NCBI GenBank assembly: GCA_037074765.1
Contig: JBAMDO010000043.1
Location: 479,501 to 543,500, forward strand
Length of the DNA stretch: 64,000 nt
Reading direction: 5' to 3'
Origin: Mansonella perstans
Taxonomy: Eukaryota > Nematoda > Chromadorea > Rhabditida > Onchocercidae
The position numbers were made by a program, and so were the translations under genes. Each line of letters begins with the position of its first letter. Position 1 is the first letter of the stretch. A model generated the notes under the pieces. The model saw nothing but the letters and a program-made list of their open reading frames with translations. It made no database searches and was not told where the DNA came from. Shown here piece by piece: positions 48,463-59,373 of the stretch.

Positions 48463-49410
48463 ACCTCATTGCGGAATCAAAATTCTCAGCATTCTAGAAA
48501 GGTCTCAAAGTTCTTATAACTTCGCATCCTCAATTGTTCCGATGGATGTTTAAATATTTGATGGGAATTACAAAACGAATTCGTTGTGCTTTACAAAGTT
48601 TGCAATTGAAGAGCTTTTAGGCATTTTCTTACATAAGCAGTTGTAAAAAAATTGTTGTTAATTTTATAACATGTCCATAATTGAACGTCTTGTATGTTAA
48701 AATTTTTTTCTTTGAATAATGCAGGATATATGAAAGGTTTATATTCTTGATTGTAATATCAAAGAATTTCATGAAATAGTGGAAGAAAATATACGTTAAA
48801 ATAAGTTATTTAAAAAAAAATGTTAGACTTTATGCAGATCACTGAACACACTCAAACCAGAGACAACATTTGATTTTTTGCTAACAATAATCCATGAGTG
48901 TTAGACAAACAATTAACGTCTTTTAAATTAACATTGCGTATAAAAATGTAGTCGATGTGGCCAAATCTAACTGTGGCCAAACCTAAGAGTTGAATTATAA
49001 CACAGTCAGTATATGTCAATTACAGCGCTTTGTTATAATGCATTTTAATGCCGATTAATTTAGTTGAATACTTAACAAGATTGTTTCGTCTGTATTTAGA
49101 TTTTCTTTTTAAAAAAAAAGTTTTGTTGAAGTTCACATGCCATATTTGATCTCCACTTCTAATGTTTTCTACATTGGACTAAGAATTTAATGAATCATGC
49201 TTTTGTGATGATTTAATATGGTTTAAGAGCGCGTAAACCACTTACCTTTTTTCCATTCCAGTAAGTATGCATTTAATTTGAATTGATTAACGACTTACAT
49301 AACTGTAATAATTATGTTATAGCACTCATTGTCTTTTTGCCGCTATAAGTTTTACGATTTAAAAAAACCGTTGTTTTCCGAACAGTCTTTAAAAGTACTT
49401 TTTTATATGT

Positions 49411-49433
49411 AAGGATGTAAGGATGTAAGGATG
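49411..49433 (+). repeat. 8-bp microsatellite, three copies
   Basis: GTAAGGAT repeated three times in tandem. Confidence 0.85.
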
Positions 49434-49854
49434 TTCCATCATTGTCCTTTTGAAATGTCGATTTATTTTTAAATGATAGTGCAGTCTACTACATGCTGCG
49501 TTGAATGGTCAAATATAAGAAATAATCTTAAAAAAGGTCCAGGAGATGTACCGAAAGCTGTTTTCAAATTTATAATCATATATTTTAACTGAACTTTTCC
49601 TGCCAATTTCTTGGACATATCTTAATCAAAAAACACTGAACACTTTTTATAAAGTTGTAATAAAGTACGGCATTACGAATAGCATCCATTTATTAAGCAA
49701 AGTGTGAAATCAGTTTATTTTTCATCGAAGAATCGTTGTTATTCGATAATTTTACAATAATAGGTTTTGTCGGCGATGGTCTTATTTTTGCTATATAGAA
49801 GAAACTATCTGTGCTAGAAGGAATTTATGAATTTTAGACATGCCAAGTGTTATT

Positions 49855-50080
49855 AATAATTGTATAGTATCAATTATTTGATTTAGGTCATTGTAATCCA
49901 TGACATATATATAATTCACATTTGTTGTTTGCTATTGCAACAATTGTTAAAAAAAATATATATATATATTTATATATATATATAATTGTATAGTATCAAT
50001 TATAACTAATCTTTCTTGACATACAATTCCTAATTTACGATTGTTGCAATAACAAACAATAAATGCAATTTAGGAATTGC
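49855..50080. repeat. Cluster of direct and inverted repeats with (TA)n core
   Basis: TAATTGTATAGTATCAATTA occurs near 49858 and again near 49984. TTGTTTGCTATTGCAACAAT near 49923 is almost the inverse of the sequence near 50040-50058. CAATTCCTAA (50024-50033) pairs with TTAGGAATTG (50070-50079). A (TA)n tract fills the middle. This could be a decayed foldback/MITE-type element, but no clear terminal repeats or target duplication were defined. Confidence 0.5.
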
Positions 50081-51801
50081 GTGTTTTACGCGAGGCTTTA
50101 ATACTTTTCGAATTGGTGCGTCAAAATTTTATGGCAGATTTCCTAAAGTAGTAATTATGATTGTAATCAGTCTTCACTTATCAATTGGAAAAATTCTTAG
50201 GAAGCCTCAAGTAGTTTCAAAGAAATTTTAAATAGTTCATAGGGACAATTAGTAAGAACGAAATGAGTAGTGAAACATGCAATTTCCAGTAAGTAGGCAA
50301 TGTGAAAGAAAAATCCGATGTTTTGTATTCATGATCGTTCGTATCGTAAAATTTATTGAAAGTCTCTTTGAAATACCAGTGTCTCCTAAACAAGCTTAAT
50401 TTAAGATCAGAAATTAATTAAAAAGACGATAATTGCAAACTAAGTCAAATATCACTGAAAAGACGTCAAAACTATTCAATAGAAGGAATGTTAGTAACCA
50501 CCAGCAAACTTTCTTTTGTAAGACTGCATAATTCAGCTGATGTATTTCTAACGATAAACAAACTTATAAATTTTGAAATAGACCCCAAAATACAGATATT
50601 TTACTGACACCATCCATTAGCTTTATTATTTTAACATTCTTGAATTATCAGCATAAGTGTCTCTCGAATAATCAATCAGTTAAGAACTACTACCTTAATA
50701 GACACTGATAGATCAAATATCTCTTTGAAATGGAAATATATTACGAAACAGTTTTCTAAGAAAGACCATCGGAGTTTTGCAAAAAATTTGTTTATGCGAT
50801 GCTTTCAATGCCAATGAATTTTTTCTGATCTCACAAAATTTTATGCTTAGCGTTTAGATAACGAAGAATAGAGTAGATGAATAAGTTTGCTTTGAAGTAC
50901 TTTTTCTAACTTTTAAATGAGCAGCGGTATTATTTGCGCAGTGCTGTTACAGGAATTTCTGCTCGCAAGTCGTACCAGTTAATATTTTCGCAGTAGTAGA
51001 AACTCACGCTTACAAAACTTACGTCAAATGAAACATCTCCTCAATGCTTACTTTTGTCATGCTTGTCGGGTCATCTTCTATCGATGTAACAAAGAGCGAA
51101 TATTATTGTTCACAGACTTTTTTTTCCGCCATCATGGCAATAAATTTCGGCAACTAAAAATGTTAACTAAAGTGCAGATAATCTGTGCAACCAAGATTGC
51201 TTCGACAAGATTTTCTTTTTTTAAAACTAGCACCATTGTCATACACAGAATGGCTTTCAGATACGAACAATGGTTTTATTCTGACTGCCTGGTGCAATTT
51301 AACGATAAAATTTTGTTGACCCAAGTAACTATCAACTTAATAATTTGCTTCAACCACTTCAAATTATAGTTACTGGATGTATAACTACTGCAAAGCATGT
51401 GGTTATATTTTAAGTTCAACTATCAGGAGGCCAGCAAAATGGAGCATCAGTTTCTAAACATATTTTTACATATAAGAATATGCCTTAAAATTTAAGAACC
51501 AGTGTGCTGAAAACATTACTGCGCTCAGATGCGACACTGACCTGATTAATACAAAAATTATTGCTCGTACATCAAACTTTGCATAATAATGATATTATAA
51601 TAGTGGGCGATATGGAAATAATGCTGAATTGATTGCGAGGATTTTCAAATTCTTTGTAATATTGAAGTTTATTAAAACTTACCTTTTAATTATGAATTCG
51701 CATCATAACTTAACAGCAAGGACATTATAAAACCTGCCAAGAATATATGCTTCGGAATAAATTTGCATAAACCATCTAATTATCCGAATCACATAAAATG
51801 A

Positions 51802-52962
51802 ATGAGACACAGAATGACTTTCATTAGCATAGTGATGAATTTTATGGTGCGGTTGGTTCGCTTGACATTAAAGCCTTATTTTCTGAAACAAACAGCCAGA
51901 CAACAAGTAACCTTTTCAAAGAAAATTCAAGAAAAGTGTAGAGCCCAATGGGACGATTTTTTACGAAAAACCGATATATTCAATTGTGGTGGTGGTGGTT
52001 TGTGGAGGTATGCATTTTATCATTTTTTAAATATAAATGCGAATGGCTTGTCTCAACAGGCCAGTTGAGTTTGATCAAGTGTATGAGTTTTGTGGATTAA
52101 TAGCACAAGATGAAATCATATTTAGATATTATGGGCATCATTATACTCGGCATGGCAATGAAACTTTTCCGCTACATATTCAGATGTGTGCTCATGCGTG
52201 TCTGATTACGTTTTATGTAATCTATGGATTTAAAAAAGTGGAAATTGCAGCTGACAGAAGTAAATTATCATTTTTAATCAGTTTCCATTTTAATACTCAC
52301 CACAGATCACCAAGATTCAGGGTTATTCATTGAAGTGTCGACAAAGTAGTACTTGGTGAAAAGAATTTAGGATGCCCGTAGTTTAATCATACTATGTAAT
52401 CAGCCAGAGCACCTGTTCTTTTTCCCGACTGTATATTTTTAGTATTTGTCATTAATTTGTAGATTCCGCAGCTGTAGTTTTAAAACCACTCTGGAATTTT
52501 TCCAGGAATCATAATTAGCCTTGGTCTTTTGCAATACAAATTAATGCTTGCCCAAGGCAACATTTCGTTGCAGGTTGGAAAGGTGGCAATCGGGAATTCC
52601 TGTGGCATGCAATTGAAGATCGATTCAGCCATGAATATGCCTACGCGTATGTTATCATTTTTTCTTCAGTCTTCGTGAAGTAATTACAACTATATGAAAA
52701 ATGATGATTATAATACATCAACACTCTTTTAAAACAGGAGTTATTCTTGGAAGAAATAATTTTTGCGGAGAATCTCTGTATAAAATAAATAGCCCATTGA
52801 CATCCAAAAAATAAATCATGGCGATTTATTATTCGTTTAAGATGGGAGCCAGTGAAGGAACCGGAACCACCAAAACTCTTGTTAATGAGAAGAATGCAAA
52901 AGGAAATGTGGACTGAAGCGTTGAAACGTGGCACTTGGTTTCTGAATCCTCGTGATGAATAA
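51802..52962 (+). CDS. Unrecognised four-exon protein, 199 aa
   Basis: Four exons join in frame: 51802-52007, 52060-52259, 52574-52646, 52842-52962 (phases 2, 1, 2). Donors are AG|GTATGC, A|GTAAAT and GC|GTATGT; acceptors are CAACAG, TTGCAG and TTTAAG. All junctions agree, and an in-frame stop just upstream limits the start to one of several Met codons in the first 15 residues. The N-terminus is hydrophobic then basic (MVRLVRLTLKPYFLKQ), suggesting a mitochondrial or signal-anchor sequence. The middle has CGLIAQDEIIFRYYGHHYTR and a semi-hydrophobic HIQMCAHACLITFYVIYGF that may be a membrane helix. The end is GGNREFLWHAIEDRFSHEYA, then a Pro/Glu linker and a basic tail to NPRDE. I know no family with these motifs. 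Confidence 0.72.
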
Positions 52963-53724
52963 TTTGCAAACAGTAATTTTTGTTGCCCTTCTCCGCTCTT
53001 TTTAATTTTATGTCGTCATTCACCGAATACTGTTTTGTGCATTTTACTGATCACCAATCTACTTTTGTTTGCTTCTTCATTTTACTATTATTAACTTGCT
53101 CTATTCAAGTGTTCCTTTCTTTTAGCGGTCTCTCTGAATTTTGCTCATAGTTTTCCTATAGGCTTTTTTGAAACTGATAACGATTATGTTAACAGAAAGA
53201 AATATTACAAAAACCTTCCTTTCTTCTTAGTTTAAATTTTCTCTTAGAGCCTGCAATTCACTGGATGGATCTGCAAATTAGTAATTCTTCCTAAATATGT
53301 CGAAGAAACAAACTGACGGTACAGTATCGGAATTTATTGGCAGTGAGCCATTGAGAAATACTTATAAGCAGAACAGATCTGGAAATGTGACAACCTTGTC
53401 AGGCAAATATTCATAATAAATATCAGCTAGTTAATATCAAAACAGGCTTCACATTAACTTAGTACGGGAAGTTACAGTATTCTATATATATATATAAGAA
53501 ATCTAACAGCACTTCGAACCGTTATTCATGATCTGATTACAACAGGTTTATAATTTAATTACTGATCTGATCGCGAAATATTGTCCCCAAAACACCTAAA
53601 GTATATTTGAGCTAGGATGTGTTTCCTTCGATACTGGAAAATTGCATACGGAAAATGGAAATTGTAGAATAAACATTTTTCTTTGAATTCTTCAAATATA
53701 AAAAATGCTACGACAACTATTTTA
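52963..53724. other. Convergent intergenic spacer
   Basis: Sits between the 3' ends of the + strand gene at 51802-52962 and the - strand receptor gene. It contains a (TA)n tract near 53484. No exon seen. Confidence 0.5.
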
Positions 53725-56700
53725 TCATGCCAGTGCAATAGTTGTGTCATAAATGGTTGGTGCTCGCAATATTATAACAATGCTGCCGATCATACAAGCT
53801 GTTGTAAATAGTATGAGGAACAATCGATCCATCACGACCGATATGTATTTCCAGTCCTCGATTATCTAAATTTCAGTTGTTCTTTTCTCAGCTTATGTAA
53901 AACACTCCACAACGATTATGATAATTACTAAGAATCAATCTATAAGTTCGAGTAATCGCGGACTTCAGGAAAGTAAATACATTAGCTTTATTTAAAGATA
54001 AAACTCGCTCATTCTAGAACTTTTTAAACAATGATAGAAGACTAATGCAGGGTTTTAATACTGGCAGTTAAAAACAAATATGATGAACCTGTTGGCCGTT
54101 TTTATCATCCTTCATTTGATTAGCAATAAATGTAACACTGTCGACAGCACTCATCACCGGTGTAAATTCTTTTTGGAAGCTTGCAAAACTACTACCATCA
54201 TGACTTCTCATTGTACAAAATGATGATCGATAAGCCGGAGATAAGAAATCCATCTATAACAACTTCCCAACATAATTTCTGGGCTAATTTTTATATACAT
54301 AGAATTCCAGTAACAACATTTATTTTTACTTCGAGAAATACATGACAGCAATAATTTCGAATAGTTCGGGAATCACAATCTGTTCATGTCGGTAGTGATA
54401 ATTATAACAGTGAAATAAATGAATTTTTATTTTCAATTTAATCAATAAAATTAGCAATACCTGATCAAATAAAGCAGAAACTGTATGGTCACGAGATCGA
54501 CTGAAATTTGATAATCTTCTATCCGGCCGTTTGGAAGTAATGAACTGAAAAGCAAATCATTGGAATCTACTGTTATATTAAATCTATAGTTCAACTATTG
54601 CAGAGCTTACTGCATCTAGTGTCTCTATCTACTTTAAATATCAACATTAAGATAAAACAAGCAATTTTCGCTGTTATATTGTACAAAGAAAGCATTCAAG
54701 CATTACACAACGATATACTGAACCATTGTTGTGGATTACATTATAACATCAAGAATTGGAAAGAAAACAAACAGTGTTGGTAGAACTGTTTTTGATGATT
54801 TGTATCGGTGTAGGCCGTCTCATGAGTAGATATTTGGGTAAAACTTCGATAAAAATTTTTTTAGTCCATTCTGGCATCGTATGAGTTGAAGGGGATCGAA
54901 AGTGTACATTCTGTAAGATCAATAATTAAATTAAATAGACGTTAAATAAAGTGATTTTGATAATTATGCAGTGTTCAAGGGAGCAAAGCTTTAATAAAAA
55001 ACCAGTTTTTGAACAGCGTGCTCTTTTCTTAAATCCTCTAAGCATCATTAACATCAATCGTAACATACAGATATGTGAAATGAATAAATTTCTTTATGAA
55101 GCAATATGTGTCTCATTTCTATATATATTTCATATTTCTTTATGAACTACTAGTTAATGGAACTGAAATAAATTCTATTCTATTTTAAATTGCTTCATTT
55201 GTTGTGAAATTGAACAAACCAGTGTTATAACTGTGACGATAACAGATAAAGTAACTAGCACCATTGTAAATAATAGATATTTACCAATAAGAGGTATAAC
55301 AAGTGAGGTTGAGGGTATTATTTCCACTGCAATAAATATTTATGTTAATTGCTAAGCAAAAATACATTTCATTAATGTCACCTTTGATTTTATTTAGAAA
55401 ACAGGAGCTTACCAAGCAACAGGAAAAATATAGTGAGTGAAATAAGTATATTGAGGCAAAGTGATATTTTCTCACCACCATCGGAAGGCAAGTAGAACAC
55501 TAGCACCGTTAAAAAACTAAAAACTACAATAATGAACTGATAAATACAGATAAGAAATTTTAAACAATATTTCAACAACACTGTAAACTTTCCGCCAATG
55601 AGTATTCTCTATATTTTCAAATAACGTTTTACTTGATGCTAACGATTGGAAAAATCAAGTAGACGATATAAAATAGCGTCTTACGCCGTAACCGTATCTC
55701 ATATGTCAGGTCGATGAAAGGAGATTCACAGCACGGATATCTGAAATTGATGATAACTGCTTACGAGATCAGAGATCAACAACATTTAAAAGAGATAACC
55801 ATGAAGCAATACGTGTAAATTCACAAAGCTTAGAAAAATAATCTGATTTCTTTCATCAAAAACCAAAAAGATGATGCAAATTAGCAATTAAATTGATCGT
55901 AAGTTGCACAGAATTACTGTTACCTTTTTAAATGACGCTTACCCGGTACGCCAAGTATATCCCACTCAACACTTGGATAGTAATCACTTAAATCAATTCC
56001 TGAAACTTAGATTTGAATTCGGAAGTGGAAGAACCAGAAAATATGGTACATCGATTAACTAATTCTTCTACTTCAACAATTTCGTACTTGATTTCATAAA
56101 TCAAGTGTACAACCTTCATCAACAATCCATACAGTTTCGTCATATCGACCATCAAAACCAAGCAATGTTTCTGTTTCGGTCCTTTCATTGTGTGAATCTC
56201 TATGTTGTAAATCAATTTCTAGGCCACCGTAAGTCCAGGAACCTATAAGTCAATTGAAAAAAGAAAGGAGTTTTTTTATTATGAACGCAATTCATTTTCA
56301 TAATGGCTGGATGCATATCACTGTATCACTGACAAGCAAGAAAGTGCGGTGAATTTCAGTGTACAGCCTTCATCAACAATCCATACAGTTTCTTTAATTA
56401 TTGAGGTTCACTGATCCCACGATTGGGCCTTATTGAGTGGACGGTATTGATGTTGAGAGAGAGACAGAAGGCAATCTATTAGCATTTCATTATCAGATTT
56501 AGCAGACCTCAATTACTCTCATGTAATAAATTTTATGATCAGCCCTCATATAATAAATTTTATGATCAGCCCTCATAAATAAATTTTATGACCAGCCGTT
56601 GATTTACTGGGTTGATTTTTCATAATAAAATTTTGTAGTGATTGATCTTTAAAATGATAAGAAAGCTTCCAAAAATTAAATTGATGATTGTTCACAAATT

Positions 56701-57972
56701 AAATGGTAAACTAGTGCTATATCTTACCAAATTTCATTTCACACGTTTGTATATCGAAAGGAAACCATTCCACATCTATTTGGCACATGCTAGAACAAAA
56801 AGCTAGCTGTATGATCGAAATGCATTTAAATTATTTCCTCAGTGAGAATAATGGAGCTTCAAGAACTCGCGAAGAAGAATTGTCTTGCAACTCTTTTTAA
56901 GCGTATCCCATCAACTTCCAACATTTAACTGCCAAGCAAATTTCATCTAATGAGTTTTAAAACATAAAGGACCTCTTGTAAACGGCAGGAGGTGACCATT
57001 CGACAGTCCCATTGGGTGACAATTTTGCCTTTGTCATTATTGACACTTGGTAATTACCATCCGCGCTAAAACCGATTCTTCAGAAAACATACATCTTACA
57101 TGAAAAATTTTCACCGCTTGATAAGACTTATATTTTCTTTTTTTCATTAATTTCAATAAACTGGCTTAGAAAGCAAAGCAGTAGAAGCATACTTATATTT
57201 TAATTGTTTATTCGTCCAATGCCATTTACCACTTAGGAAGTTTTATTTCGTATAAAAAAAAAAGCGATTGAAAAATATACTTGTTGTAGAGGACAATATC
57301 CGGAAGCCAAATCATGTCGGAGGGTACATACAATACGGTGACTCCGCCATAATCTGCCGGGTTCCACTTTAATTTGTAATCAGTCCAACTCGAAAAAAAA
57401 CTTTTACAATGAATATGTTATTAGAAATGATGAACACTTGCTGTAAGATAAATAATATGACATTATCAATAGCGATTAAATTATTTTTAAAGAACTAAAA
57501 AATACGAAAAAAAAGTTACATGCTGCAGCCATACATTTGTCGTCATTATTTGATTCTTCTCATGCTAAAATAGTTCAAGCGGTTTAACAGCTAAATATTA
57601 AATAACGAGAAAAACAGAAAAAAAAGAAGCAGAGAAATCTTTGTCAAATTTCTTTATGTTCTTGTTTGAGATTGCTATTCTTTCCAGTACCGCACTTCAT
57701 CCAAAGAAGAGTTTAAGCTTATCCTACAAGCATTATCGAAAACAAATTGTCAAATCACACACTACGTCAAGGAGCTGCGAAAGTTTTAGTTTCAGTCGGA
57801 CAATCAGCGTATCAGTGTCATTTTCCACGGGCCTAACAAGTTTGTTGTAGTCGGCGAGAAGGTCCTCAATTAAGCGACCTGCATCTTGACCGCATTGTCC
57901 ATTGGTAGGTAAGAGCCATACTATTGAAAATGCCCAGCAAGAGGTTTCCAGGAATATCATCCATCCAATCAT
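53725..57972 (-). CDS. Nicotinic acetylcholine receptor alpha-type subunit
   Basis: Fourteen exons give 523 residues: 57972-57763, 57564-57520, 57390-57281, 57065-56973, 56789-56728, 56242-56114, 55999-55924, 55740-55633, 55516-55413, 55326-55220, 54910-54773, 54544-54461, 54253-54089, 53865-53725. After a signal peptide come [23 protein letters not shown], loop [11 protein letters not shown], the 13-residue Cys-loop (C155 to C169), loop B GSWTYGG, and loop C YPCC (C245/C246). Vicinal Cys mark an alpha, agonist-binding subunit. M1-M3 lie between about 253 and 348, with [16 protein letters not shown] in M2; M4 is near 490-511, ending [10 protein letters not shown]. It is a subunit of a pentameric cation channel in muscle or neurons, close to the UNC-38/UNC-63/ACR-6 group; I cannot choose between them. 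The exon 2/3 junction lacks a canonical acceptor in the right frame. Confidence 0.9.
56358..56392 (-). repeat. Intronic copy of a receptor exon edge
   Basis: Thirty-five bases match 56104-56138 with one mismatch. That segment is the 3' end of the sixth nAChR exon plus the start of its intron. The copy lies inside the preceding intron on the same strand and changes the donor GT to GC (GAAGGCTGTA against GAAGGTTGTA). Confidence 0.85.
56518..56598 (+). repeat. About 27-bp tandem repeat, three copies
   Basis: AATAAATTTTATGATCAGCC with a CTCAT tail is repeated three times; the third copy reads GACCAGCC. It lies within an intron of the nAChR gene. Confidence 0.88.
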
Positions 57973-59373
57973 TCTTTCATTGTTTCCATTCTTTGATTAA
58001 AGCACTAACTTCTCTATAGTTACAACGTTTGAAAGTACATTACGGTATAGATTATTTGCGATAATGAATTTACGCAAGACAAAGTAAATGGCATGATCAA
58101 AGCAAGAAGATGGATACATCGATTACTTTTTTTTTTGGCTATCAACTAGCAGCTTATTATTATATCACTACATCATTTGCACAAATGAACTCGGTGGATT
58201 GTACATTAAGAATTTTATGATGAGAAAAATTTCAAAATCCACCTGCAGAAGTCTAACAATTTTGACTGAATGAGAGTCATCATCATAAAACTGTTAAACA
58301 AATGCATACAACATATTACATCACACATATTGCACACTTAATAAAAAGAATGATTAGAGATTAGCTAATTCAGTGTTCCATCGTACTAACTGAGTATTAA
58401 TTGAAAACAAAACACTTTTCCATTAGATTTCACTTCGAAACAGCGGTAGTTCGAAAGAGGTAAGTAACAGACATAATAAATAGACAATGAGGTAGTTGTT
58501 GACGAATGTTGGATGCAGCAAATGCTATTTAAAAATTTGTTGAACCTTTTCTAATAGAGAAATTGCTAGACAATTAAAAAACGAGCAGAGAAAAGATGCA
58601 GCACACTATGAACAGTTTACAACCAAAACATCAATCGATCGGGAAAACATTTAGTTATCTGGATAACATCCATTTGTTACATATGAGAGTAGAAATGGAA
58701 GCCGTTTCGGCCGTTAATTTGAATGGATAGGAAGAAGGGTGGCGGTCTTCTTAAAAAAAAGCAAGTCTAAAAGTTAGATATTTTAAACAACATGTGTGTA
58801 GTTTATTCATTCCTCATAAATTTTTGCCACTTAGCATGCACAATAAGACACCGTGATTTAAATAATGGCATGGATGGGATTTTTGCTTGCTAATTATAAT
58901 TGATTTTGATAAAGGGCCTGAAACATTTCCATATAAATTCGATCGGCCGATCGATGACTCGCGCATTCTTATTTATTCATATCGCGACGACATTTTTTTC
59001 TACTAGGCTTTTTGAGTAATTTATTGACTTTTCCCTCCTTTTTTTCTACTTTGCTCCCACTAATCATTAACTTTTTTCTTTTGTTTGGAAATTAAAAAAT
59101 GGATTATTAAGAAATTGAATTAAAGGAAAGATCAATTTCCCTCAATTTAAACTTTTTTACTGAGATATGTAATGACCCTTTAATTTTTCAGCGAAAATTT
59201 TCATAACAACACACCTATCAAAAATAACGAGAATTTATATATCAATCAGAATTGGAAAGAAAAAACAACGAAATCGTAGTTAACAAGCATTTGAAAAACT
59301 AACTCATTTTCTCAACATGTATTATAATGTATGCTTTGCTTTGAAATTTAATCCCGGAAATAGTATAAAGATT
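57973..59373. other. Spacer between nAChR start and zinc-finger gene end
   Basis: Holds the presumed promoter of the receptor gene (minus strand). No exon or named motif was recognised. GATCGGCCGATCGAT near 58940 is a short palindromic, GC-rich spot. Confidence 0.45.

Larger units (their letters stand above)
48463..51801. other. Intergenic with AT-rich inverted repeats
   Basis: Contains the cuticlin 3' region, a short GTAAGGAT triplet repeat (49411-49433) and the inverted-repeat cluster at 49855-50080. The open frame 51028-51369 (+) has no recognisable domain or splice sites. No gene is supported. Confidence 0.45.

Noticed and set aside
51028..51369. 113-codon + strand open frame
   Set aside because: No domain, no leader acceptor and no partner exon. 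Kept only as intergenic sequence.
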